In this document: piece after piece, positions 1 to 5,082 of the stretch
How positions within the stretch are numbered: position 1 is the first letter of the stretch
Layout of the letters: the number at the start of each line of letters is the position of its first letter
From: Pseudomonadota bacterium
Lineage (GTDB): Bacteria; Desulfobacterota; Desulfovibrionia; Desulfovibrionales; Desulfovibrionaceae
Assembly (NCBI GenBank): GCA_023417745.1
Contig: JAEZEM010000442.1
Coordinates: 1 to 5,774, forward strand
Length of the DNA stretch: 5,774 bases
Reading direction: 5' to 3'
Program-made: the position numbers and the translations under genes
Notes under the pieces: generated by a model
What the model was told of the DNA's origin: nothing
Database searches by the model: none
Seen by the model: only the letters and a program-made list of their open reading frames with translations

Positions 1-332
1 TCCTCGCCGCATTCGCAGGCGATGTCGTTGTCCTTGTCGTAGCGCCAATTGACGGTGATGTTCGTGCCCAAGACGGCGGCCTGCTCCAGGATCTCGAAGA
101 GGTCGAGCAGGGCCTTGGACGAGGACGAGTTGAAATAGACCAGCTCCAGATCGAACACGACCGGGCCGGCCGGTTTGGCGGCCAGGTAGCTCTTGACCCA
201 GGTGAAAAGCGGCCCGAAGAACGCAGCTGCGTTTTCCGGATAGCATTCGCCCTTCATGCGGTGGCGATGACTGGCTGCGTCGAAGTGGACATCCGGCGTG
301 GAGCGCGTGGGCGCGCTGACAAAGGGCTGCAT
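1..332 (-). CDS. siaC: SiaC-family (DUF1987) phosphorylatable regulatory protein, C-terminus cut by window edge
   Basis: The visible 110 codons start at ATG 332-330, with a GAGGAG ribosome site at 348-343, 10 bases upstream. The protein has the layout of the SiaC/DUF1987 family: an N-terminal strand region, a segment YPENAAAFFGPLFTWVKSYL (residues 31-50) matching the family's 'PEN...F..PL..WL..Y' signature, a strand VVFDLELVYFNSSSSK (58-73), a helix, then NWRYDKDND (95-103), matching the usual W-Y-E-D-D strand. The loop after Tyr-Phe-Asn carries the phosphorylation site in P. aeruginosa SiaC (Thr68); here that place is probably Ser69. In the known system SiaC is phosphorylated by SiaB, dephosphorylated by SiaA, and when unphosphorylated activates the diguanylate cyclase SiaD. 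It is a soluble cytoplasmic protein. The family is usually about 120-130 residues, so only a short tail is missing. It lies 193 bases downstream of siaB on the same strand. Confidence 0.9.
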   Translation of the reverse strand, partial: MQPFVSAPTRSTPDVHFDAASHRHRMKGECYPENAAAFFGPLFTWVKSYLAAKPAGPVVFDLELVYFNSSSSKALLDLFEILEQAAVLGTNITVNWRYDKDNDIACECGE

Positions 333-432
333 GAAAACTTCTCTCCTCTGGCCTGGGCGTTGCCGGACCGGCGGACGACCTTGGCCTTATGCTTGCGCGG
401 CGGCTCATGCGACGGCTTACGTGACGGCGGCT

Positions 433-453
433 AAACAAGCCCCCCGGGCCTTG
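433..453 (-). terminator. Weak bulged hairpin between siaB and siaC, possible attenuator
   Basis: Read on the minus strand, CAAG-G-CCC, loop GGG, GGGCTTG forms a 7-pair stem with one bulged G, followed by only three T's and then AG. It lies in the 193-base gap between the siaB stop (526) and the siaC start (332). The U-run is short, so full termination is doubtful; partial termination or an RNA-processing site is equally possible. The rest of the gap holds a 10-bp perfect palindrome TCAGGCCTGA (516-525) directly after the siaB stop and three degenerate 12-base units (397-432). No convincing open frame or promoter is seen in it. Confidence 0.3.
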
Positions 454-525
454 CGCCGCGTCCTTGAAAACGCCGGGACCTTTGCAAGGCCAACAGACCG
501 GCGACGTTGTTGGTTTCAGGCCTGA

Positions 526-1074
526 CTAGGCGATGACGACATCCAGGGAAAACCAGGCCAGGTCGTCGGAAACGGTCTCGATCTCGTAGCGCATGGGCGA
601 AACGGCCCGCCGGGCCATTTCCAGGAGCCCCAGGCCGGCTCCGCGCGACTGTTCGTCCGGCCCTTGCTGGCGGGCGACCTTGTACAGGGCCTTGAGACCA
701 TCCTTGTCGACCCCGGCCAAGGCGTCGAGACGTTCCCGAATGCGCGGCCCCAGGTCCTTGGCGATGAGATTGCCGCAGCTCAGGCACAAGCCGGCCGGGT
801 CCAGACGGATGATGAGCTCCCCGGACGCCATGCGGCCGCTGGCCATGTCCACGGCGTCGGCGGCGTAGCGCAGCACGTTTTGCAGTTGCTCCACCAGCAC
901 GGCAAAGGCCTGGGAGGCCCGGGAGCGGTTGGCGATCTCGAAGTCCACCTTGCGCCGGATCATGGAGCCCAACCCCTCCACCACCTCCTGGGTCACCGGC
1001 CCCTTGAAATAGAGGACCACGCCGCCCTCGCGCAGCAGTTCCCGGCATTTGTCGAATTGCGGCCCGCCTGTCAT
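526..1074 (-). CDS. siaB: SiaB-family protein kinase (GHKL-like fold, DUF6272)
   Basis: This 182-residue soluble protein matches the SiaB family over its full length. An N-terminal segment, GGVVLYFKGPVTQEVVEGLG (17-36), is followed by an N-box-like helix VEQLQNVLRY (61-70) with Glu62 and Asn66. Then come CGN (100-102), a long helix with the family's LKALYK (128-132), and a glycine-rich GAGLGLLEMARRA (145-157) that fits the ATP lid of GHKL kinases. In P. aeruginosa, SiaB phosphorylates SiaC and so shuts off activation of the diguanylate cyclase. The ATG start (1074-1072) overlaps the TGA stop of the upstream phosphatase gene as ATGA, and a strong AAGGAG (1087-1082) lies 7 bases upstream inside that gene. 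The kinase and phosphatase acting on the same target are therefore translationally coupled. No transmembrane segment or sensor domain is present, so any input must come through another protein or through ATP/ADP. No key residue appears to be missing. Confidence 0.93.
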   Translation of the reverse strand: MTGGPQFDKCRELLREGGVVLYFKGPVTQEVVEGLGSMIRRKVDFEIANRSRASQAFAVLVEQLQNVLRYAADAVDMASGRMASGELIIRLDPAGLCLSCGNLIAKDLGPRIRERLDALAGVDKDGLKALYKVARQQGPDEQSRGAGLGLLEMARRAVSPMRYEIETVSDDLAWFSLDVVIA

Positions 1075-2294
1075 GCATTGTCTCCTTGCTTGGCAACGGG
1101 GCGCACGGCCAGGGCGGCCACGTCGTCGCGCCGGGAGGCGCGGCCCCTGTGGTTTTCAAAGATGGCGACCAGGGCCTGCCGACGCTGCGCCAGCGGCGCG
1201 CCGGCCGCCTCGGCCAGCCATTGGCGAAGAGGCCGTTTGCCCAGCGGCAAGCCCCGTACGCCGCCGACCTGGTCGGTGAGACCATCGGAAAAAAGAAAGA
1301 GCGTCTCGCCCGCACGCAGTTCCACGGCCACGTTGGCAAAGATCGCGTCCTCGGGCGTCTTGGCGTAGCCCAGACCCAGGCGATCCGCGCCGATCTCCTC
1401 GACCTCGCCCCGGCGTTCGACCCAAAGGGGCCGGCGCGCCCCGGCGTAGACCAGGCGCGAGGCGTCGTCGGCGTCGAAATAAACGAGCCCCATGTCCATG
1501 CCGTCGTCCACCTCGCCGCCCTCGGCGATGAGCCAGCGGCGCATATAGCGATGGACCTCGGCCAAAACGCCGCCCGGGTCGCCCTCGAAGCGCTCCAGGC
1601 GAACCCGGTCCAGGGCAGCCTTGGCGATAAGCGTCATGAACGCCCCGGGCACGCCATGGCCGGTGCAGTCGCCGATGCCGAGAAAAACGCCCCCGGCGCT
1701 TTTGGCCAGGAAAAAGACGTCGCCGCCGACCACATCGCGCTGATCCCACCACACGAAGCTGTCGGGAAACACCGAAGCCAGCTCGGCCGGATCGGACAGA
1801 AAGGCGCGCTGGATGCGGGCGGCGTAGTCAAGGCTCGATTCGATCTGTCGCCGGGCCGTCTCCAGGTTCACCAGGGTGTCGTTCAATCGTCGCTCGCGCA
1901 CGGCCACGGCATGGCCGAGCCAGTAGATCTGCCGGGCCAGACCCGGAAAATCCCCGGCCTCGCCCCGGGCCGGCGGGGCCGTGGCCGTATCGTGGCAGCC
2001 CTGCTTGATGCGCCGACAGCTGTCCACCAGCCGGCCGACCTGATCAAAGACAATGGATTTTCCGGCCAGGCGCACCAGGGGGTAATACAGGATGACGCCC
2101 AGGGTGACGTAGCCGGCCAGCACGGCCTTGAGCGTCGCCTCGTCCAGGGCGGCCTGGCCGAACATCAGGATCAGCGGGGCTATGACCACGAAAGGAAAGA
2201 GGATCAGCCCAAGCTTGGCAGGCGTGCCCAGGCCCGCCTCCATGTCGCTTTCTCCGGCCTCCCCGCTCCGCCATTTTCGAATGAGCCTGCGCAC
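1071..2294 (-). CDS. siaA: SiaA-like membrane-anchored PP2C/SpoIIE-type protein phosphatase
   Basis: Encodes a 407-residue phosphatase expected to dephosphorylate SiaC. Numbered from the GTG start, two closely spaced transmembrane helices (about 27-47 and 56-76) form a membrane hairpin with almost no external loop. A charged helical linker with coiled-coil character (about 80-155) leads into SLDYAARIQRAFL (154-166), the conserved entry into SpoIIE/PP2C domains. The catalytic domain has metal-binding motifs DVVGGD (Asp187, Asp192), GDCTGHG (Asp209), SDGLTDQ (Asp337) and RRDD (Asp390/391), so it should be active. P. aeruginosa SiaA instead has a large periplasmic Cache-type sensor and a HAMP domain, both absent here. 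I chose GTG 2294-2292 because AAGGAG (2306-2301) stands 6 bases upstream; a TTG at 2324 would add ten residues but has a poor ribosome site. The stop overlaps the siaB start by four bases. Assigning it to SiaA rests on context; the phosphatase fold itself is clear. Confidence 0.9.
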   Translation of the reverse strand: MRRLIRKWRSGEAGESDMEAGLGTPAKLGLILFPFVVIAPLILMFGQAALDEATLKAVLAGYVTLGVILYYPLVRLAGKSIVFDQVGRLVDSCRRIKQGCHDTATAPPARGEAGDFPGLARQIYWLGHAVAVRERRLNDTLVNLETARRQIESSLDYAARIQRAFLSDPAELASVFPDSFVWWDQRDVVGGDVFFLAKSAGGVFLGIGDCTGHGVPGAFMTLIAKAALDRVRLERFEGDPGGVLAEVHRYMRRWLIAEGGEVDDGMDMGLVYFDADDASRLVYAGARRPLWVERRGEVEEIGADRLGLGYAKTPEDAIFANVAVELRAGETLFLFSDGLTDQVGGVRGLPLGKRPLRQWLAEAAGAPLAQRRQALVAIFENHRGRASRRDDVAALAVRPVAKQGDNA

Positions 2295-2300
2295 GATGGT

Positions 2301-2306
2301 CTCCTT
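2301..2306 (-). promoter_or_regulatory. Ribosome binding site fixing the siaA start
   Basis: AAGGAG on the minus strand, 6 bases before GTG 2294-2292. It lies inside the reading frame that would begin at TTG 2324, so it argues for the shorter, GTG-initiated product. Confidence 0.7.
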
Positions 2307-2350
2307 GCCGTTGCGGCCTTCCAATGTTCGGAGGCCCCTTTGTCCGAGCC

Positions 2351-2379
2351 TCTTTATTGAAATTGAAAATTGATGTCAA
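2351..2379 (-). promoter_or_regulatory. Candidate sigma-70 promoter for siaA-siaB(-siaC)
   Basis: On the minus strand there is a perfect -35 TTGACA (2379-2374), a 17-base A/T-rich spacer, and TAAAGA (2356-2351) at the -10 place. The -10 matches the consensus at only three positions; AATAAA, two bases further upstream with a 15-base spacer, is an alternative. Transcription would begin near 2344, giving an untranslated leader of about 50 bases before the GTG of siaA. This is the most A/T-rich stretch between the cyclase and phosphatase genes. Confidence 0.5.
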
Positions 2380-2383
2380 TATC
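2365..2383. promoter_or_regulatory. Fur-box-like operator overlapping the siaA promoter
   Basis: GATATTGACATCAATTTTC on the minus strand agrees with the classical 19-bp Fur box GATAATGATAATCATTATC at 13 positions (12 when read on the other strand). Both outer ends match well; the centre does not. It contains the inverted repeat ATTGA-TG-TCAAT (2369-2380) and covers the -35 element and part of the spacer, the usual position for repression. A neighbouring ATTGAA-ATTGAA repeat (2356-2367) extends the A/T-rich tract. By itself this is a weak match; its value comes from the better site upstream of the cyclase gene. Confidence 0.35.
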
Positions 2384-2399
2384 ATTACATGGCAACATC

Positions 2400-2436
2400 G
2401 CGGCGGCGTTGAAGATTTCCGCCGCACACGCGGCGG
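2400..2436. repeat. Three-arm GCGGCGG / CCGCCGC / GCGGCGG element able to form alternative hairpins
   Basis: GCGGCGG (2400-2406), CCGCCGC (2419-2425) and GCGGCGG (2430-2436) lie in one run. The middle arm can pair with either flank: a 7-bp stem with a 4-base loop (ACAC), or a 7-bp stem with a 12-base loop. A small GGGG-CAG-CCCC hairpin (2440-2450) follows. It sits between the cyclase stop and the siaA promoter candidate. No T-run follows on either strand, so it is not a standard terminator, though it could stall or protect read-through RNA from the cyclase gene. Confidence 0.5.
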
Positions 2437-2504
2437 TTTGGGGCAGCCCCGAACGCCCGGTTCCAGCCTCCTCTCCCAAGCGAAACCAGAAAAGGCGGAA
2501 CAGC

Positions 2505-2535
2505 TTGATATTCCGTTATATTTTTAGGATACAAT
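2505..2535 (+). promoter_or_regulatory. Possible plus-strand promoter facing the 3' end of the cyclase gene
   Basis: TTGATA (2505-2510) and TACAAT (2530-2535) each differ from consensus by one base, but the spacer is 19 bases, longer than ideal. There is no plus-strand gene downstream, so a transcript would run antisense into the end of the cyclase gene at 2560. The A/T-rich context may simply make chance matches likely. Confidence 0.2.
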
Positions 2536-2559
2536 AGCCGCTGCGCACTCCAGAAAGCC

Positions 2560-3687
2560 TCAAAGAGCCTCGGGGCCAAGGGAGGCGTCGGACTCCAGGC
2601 AGACCCGGTTGCGGCCGCCGCGCTTGGCGGCGTAGAGCGCCCGGTCGGCCCGGGTCAGGCAGGCGCTCGGGGCGGCGTCACGGTCGCCCTGGCACTGGGC
2701 CACGCCGAAGCTGGCCGTGACCTTGACGGCGCGGCAATCGGCCGTCACGACCATCTCCTCCAAGGCCAGGCGCAGGCGTTCGGCCAGTTCGCCCCCACCG
2801 GCCAGATCCGTGCCCGGACACAGGACGGCGAACTCCTCGCCGCCCACCCGGCCGGCCAGATCGGACAGGCGAAGGCTCTGGCGCAGCCGCTCGGCCACGG
2901 CCCGCAGCACGGCGTCCCCGGCGTCGTGGCCGTAGGCGTCGTTGACGGCCTTGAAATGGTCGATGTCGAGCATGATCATGGACAGCGGCGTGCCGCAACG
3001 CTTGGCCATGCCGCACATCCGGGCCGCGCTCTCGAAAAAGCCCCGGCGGTTGGCCAGACCGGTCAGCGGGTCTGAGGCGGCCAGGCGCAACAGCTCCTCT
3101 TCCAGGGCCTTCCGGGCCGAGATGTCCTGGGTCATGCCGACCACATGGCCGTCGGGCTCGACCAGGGCCGCGCCCACCAGACACCAGACCGGTCCGCGCG
3201 GCGTGGCCAGTCGGGCTTCCAAGCGCCGGACCTGGCCGGTTGCCGCCAGCTTCCGGGAAAATACCTGGTATTCAACGGGATCGTGGAACAGCGAGGCCAC
3301 ACCTCCGGCCAAGGTGGGAGCGGCCGCAGCCGGATCGTCGACCGCCTCGCCCGGCCGCAGCAGGCCGACCAAGGCCGGATTGACGGCCATGAGCGCGCCG
3401 TCGGCGTCGGCCAAAAAGATGCCTTCGGTGGAATTCTCGAAAATGCCCCGGTAGCGCTCTTCCTGCTGGCGCAGGCGGCGGTTGAGGTCCACCATACGGG
3501 CCTGGGTGCGGTCGCCGATGCGGGCCAGCTTCTCGGCCTTGCCGGCCATGCGCTCGGCCAAAAGCAGAAAATCGGCAGCCAGGGCCAAAGCCCCGGCCGG
3601 GTCGTCCCCGGCCTGGTCCAGCCTGGCCCGCGCCTCGCGCAAACTTTCGTCGTCCTGGCTCGCCACTGTCGGCACCACTCCCGCCAC
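2560..3687 (-). CDS. siaD: PAS-GGDEF diguanylate cyclase, SiaD-like
   Basis: A 375-residue cytoplasmic diguanylate cyclase. Residues about 36-78 form a helical stalk containing KLARIGDRTQARMVDLNRRL (53-72), which resembles the stalk through which SiaD proteins are engaged by SiaC. A PAS domain follows (about 77-192, starting RYRGIFENSTEGIFLAD and ending in the PAC-like GMTQDISARKALEEEL). The GGDEF domain (about 203-365) has DPLTGLANRR, metal-binding Asp241 in MLDIDHFKAVND, and the active-site variant GGEEF (282-286), which is normally active. An inhibitory-site RLSD (273-276) lies five residues before it, so product inhibition by c-di-GMP is expected. No transmembrane segment is seen. P. aeruginosa SiaD, as I recall it, is shorter and lacks PAS. 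The GTG at 3687 has no strong ribosome site; GTGs at 3678 and 3675 have an AGGTGG 5 and 8 bases upstream and are credible starts. It precedes siaA by 265 bases on the same strand. The cyclase call is firm; the SiaD role is inferred from stalk and neighbours. Confidence 0.88.
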   Translation of the reverse strand: MAGVVPTVASQDDESLREARARLDQAGDDPAGALALAADFLLLAERMAGKAEKLARIGDRTQARMVDLNRRLRQQEERYRGIFENSTEGIFLADADGALMAVNPALVGLLRPGEAVDDPAAAAPTLAGGVASLFHDPVEYQVFSRKLAATGQVRRLEARLATPRGPVWCLVGAALVEPDGHVVGMTQDISARKALEEELLRLAASDPLTGLANRRGFFESAARMCGMAKRCGTPLSMIMLDIDHFKAVNDAYGHDAGDAVLRAVAERLRQSLRLSDLAGRVGGEEFAVLCPGTDLAGGGELAERLRLALEEMVVTADCRAVKVTASFGVAQCQGDRDAAPSACLTRADRALYAAKRGGRNRVCLESDASLGPEAL

Positions 3688-3700
3688 CTGTCGATTCGTC

Positions 3701-3719
3701 GGCCTTGCCCGGCAAGGCC
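3701..3719. repeat. Near-perfect 19-base palindrome in the leader of the cyclase gene
   Basis: GGCCTTGCC-C-GGCAAGGCC has perfect 9-base arms around a single base. It lies 13 bases upstream of the earliest GTG start of the cyclase. As RNA it would make an 8-bp stem with a 3-base loop next to the ribosome site; as DNA it could be an operator. No T-run follows on the minus strand, so it is not a terminator. Confidence 0.6.
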
Positions 3720-3739
3720 AGCCGTTTCAGGCTTGGGGA

Positions 3740-3769
3740 GCCATAGTTGATTACGATTGTCATTGTCAA
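3740..3769 (-). promoter_or_regulatory. Candidate sigma-70 promoter of the diguanylate cyclase gene
   Basis: On the minus strand, a perfect TTGACA (3769-3764) is followed by an 18-base spacer and TATGGC (3745-3740), which keeps the first three bases of the -10 consensus. The transcript would begin around 3733 and include the 19-base palindrome at 3701-3719 in its leader. Confidence 0.45.
3749..3767. promoter_or_regulatory. Fur box in the cyclase/araC divergent region
   Basis: The minus strand reads GACAATGACAATCGTAATC, identical to the classical 19-bp Fur box GATAATGATAATCATTATC at 15 of 19 positions. It is centred on 3758 and enclosed by a wider inverted repeat GTTGA (3746-3750) / TCAAC (3766-3770) with the same centre. 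It covers the -35 box and spacer of the cyclase promoter candidate, where bound repressor would block RNA polymerase. It could also affect the divergent araC gene, whose start is about 200 bases away. Fur-family relatives (PerR, Zur) recognise similar sites, so the signal might not be iron. Confidence 0.55.
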
Positions 3770-3946
3770 CAACAACGACAGCGCACCCGGTTCTTACGGC
3801 CCACACGGCCAAGGAACAGTCCGGCCAACGCCGGTAAGGCAACGCGCCGGACCGAAAATACCGCGTTGTGCGATTGTGCTTCTTTCTTGCCTAATCCTCG
3901 CAAACACGATCAAAAGGCCTTGCCCCCGGGCCGGACCCGGGTATCC

Positions 3947-3979
3947 ATGGCCAAAACCCCAAGGACGGTATGCCCATGA
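3947..3979 (+). other. Possible 10-codon leader ORF overlapping the araC start
   Basis: ATG 3947 opens a 10-codon frame (MAKTPRTVCP) whose TGA at 3977-3979 overlaps the second in-frame ATG of the AraC gene (3976) as ATGA. The AAGGA that serves araC lies inside it. It has no clear ribosome site of its own; a CCCGGG-N5-CCCGGG hairpin (3925-3941) stands just upstream. It may be a chance frame. Confidence 0.2.
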
Positions 3980-4911
3980 CCGATCAGGGAGCTTCCCGTC
4001 GGGTCGAGCCCGACGACGTCAAGGTCGTGCGCGAGGGACTGGCCGAAAGCGTCGCGCGCCGCACCGCCGCCCGCGACATGCTGGACACGGCCATCCCGGC
4101 CCTGACCCTGGTGCGGCGCGGCGCGCCCACGGCCCAGACCTGTTATGTGCACGAGCCGAGCCTGTGTCTCATTCTCCAGGGGGCCAAGCGGGTGTATCTC
4201 GGCGAGGACGTCTACCAGTATGACCCGTACAATTTCCTCATCACCTCGGTGGATCTGCCGGTGATGTCCCAGATCGTCGAAGCCAGCCCGGAAAAACCCT
4301 ATCTCGGCCTGGTGCTGCGCCTTGACCAGCGCGAAGTGGCCCAGACGGTGGTGGACAGCAAGCCGCCGCCCTTGCCCGAGCGGCAAACCAACCGGGCCAT
4401 GGCCGTGGGTCAGGTCACCTTGCCGCTTTTGGACGCCCTGCAACGGCTGGTGGCGCTTTTGGACGAACCCGAAAGCCTCCCGGTGCTGGCCCCGCTGGTC
4501 TACCGCGAGATCCTCTTCCGGCTCCTGACCAGCGACCAGGGCGCGCGCCTGCGTCAGATCGCGGCGGCCGGCTCGCGCGGCAGCCAGATCGCCGTGGCCA
4601 TCGACTGGCTCAAGACCCATTTCAAGGAAGCCCTGCGGGTGGAGGAGCTGGCCGGACAGGCGCGCATGGGCATTTCCACCTTCCACCGCCATTTCCGGGA
4701 GCTGACGGCCATGAGTCCGCTGCAGTACCAGAAATGGCTGCGCCTGCACGAGGCCCGGCGGCTTATGCTGGCCGGGGGGATCGACGCCGCCGGAGCGGCC
4801 TTCGCCGTGGGCTACGAAAGCCATTCCCAGTTCAACCGGGAATACAGCCGGCTTTTCGGCGCGCCGCCGCTGCGCGACATCAAGAGCCTGCGCCGGCTGG
4901 CCGGCGACTAA
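3970..4911 (+). CDS. AraC-family transcriptional regulator with AraC_N ligand-binding domain
   Basis: A 313-residue regulator. The N-terminal half (about 40-190) fits the AraC_N type: RRGAPTAQTCYVHEPSLCLILQG (49-71), then YLGEDVYQYDPYNFLITSVDLPV (76-98), the cupin-like strands typical of regulators found beside oxidoreductase genes. The C-terminal HTH_18 domain has two helix-turn-helix units: LRVEELAGQARMGISTFHRHF (222-242) with the FR-LT-MSPLQYQK-LRL-EARRLML continuation, and AAGAAFAVGYESHSQFNREYSRLFGAPP (273-300). Both are intact. The family usually senses a small molecule and activates a neighbouring promoter, here most likely that of the aldo/keto reductase 171 bases downstream; the ligand is unknown. 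Two starts compete: ATG 3970 has AAGGA only 4 bases upstream, while ATG 3976 has it 10 bases upstream. It is transcribed away from the cyclase gene. No clear sigma-70 promoter was found upstream. Confidence 0.93.
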   Translation: MPMTDQGASRRVEPDDVKVVREGLAESVARRTAARDMLDTAIPALTLVRRGAPTAQTCYVHEPSLCLILQGAKRVYLGEDVYQYDPYNFLITSVDLPVMSQIVEASPEKPYLGLVLRLDQREVAQTVVDSKPPPLPERQTNRAMAVGQVTLPLLDALQRLVALLDEPESLPVLAPLVYREILFRLLTSDQGARLRQIAAAGSRGSQIAVAIDWLKTHFKEALRVEELAGQARMGISTFHRHFRELTAMSPLQYQKWLRLHEARRLMLAGGIDAAGAAFAVGYESHSQFNREYSRLFGAPPLRDIKSLRRLAGD

Positions 4912-4927
4912 GGTCGGACGACGGGTT

Positions 4928-4965
4928 CGGGCGGCGACCGCCCGTGCCAGGATCAGGCAATTTTT
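4928..4965 (+). terminator. Possible terminator after the araC-family gene
   Basis: A strong hairpin CGGGCGG-CGA-CCGCCCG (4928-4944) begins 17 bases after the stop. A weaker one, TGCC-N7-GGCA (4945-4959), follows and runs into A and TTTTT (4961-4965). The strong stem lacks its own U-run and the U-run follows only a 4-bp stem, so termination may be partial. Confidence 0.4.
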
Positions 4966-5025
4966 CAGCAGGAATGGACGTTCATCGGCCGGCCGCCCTT
5001 GGGTATGGTGCCTTCCGTCGCACCG

Positions 5026-5043
5026 TGCCGCCGACACGCGGCA
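5026..5043 (+). repeat. Stem-loop in the leader of the aldo/keto reductase gene
   Basis: TGCCGC-CGACAC-GCGGCA gives a 6-bp stem with a 6-base loop, 39 bases before the ATG at 5083. It could be an mRNA structure or a regulator half-site pair. The gap 4912-5082 shows no convincing -35/-10 promoter. Confidence 0.3.
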
Positions 5044-5082
5044 ACCATCCAGGGCCAACCGCCCGCGACGAGGAGAGAAACG

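Noticed and set aside
298..525. Plus-strand frame of 75 codons in the siaB-siaC gap.
   Set aside because: No ribosome site, no family resemblance, and it begins inside siaC on the opposite strand.
431..1339. Minus-strand frame of 302 codons running across the kinase and the end of the phosphatase.
   Set aside because: Its translation is Arg/Gly/Ala/Pro-rich low-complexity and contradicts the overlapping SiaB frame, which matches its family end to end.
1086..2360. Plus-strand open frame of 424 codons opposite the phosphatase.
   Set aside because: The minus-strand frame has PP2C metal motifs and membrane helices; the opposite frame is a compositional shadow.
2371..2386. FNR/HcpR-like half sites (TTGAT...ATCAT) near the siaA promoter.
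   Set aside because: The half sites are six bases apart instead of four and the second half is imperfect; the Fur-like reading fits better.
3866..3897. TTGTGC and TAATCC as a promoter for the AraC-type gene.
   Set aside because: Spacing is 20 or 12 bases depending on which TTGTGC copy is used; neither is acceptable for sigma-70.
4957..4970. GG-N10-GC spacing resembling a sigma-54 promoter upstream of the aldo/keto reductase.
   Set aside because: Apart from the GG and GC dinucleotides the match to the -24/-12 consensus is poor, and the T-run is better explained as a terminator tail.
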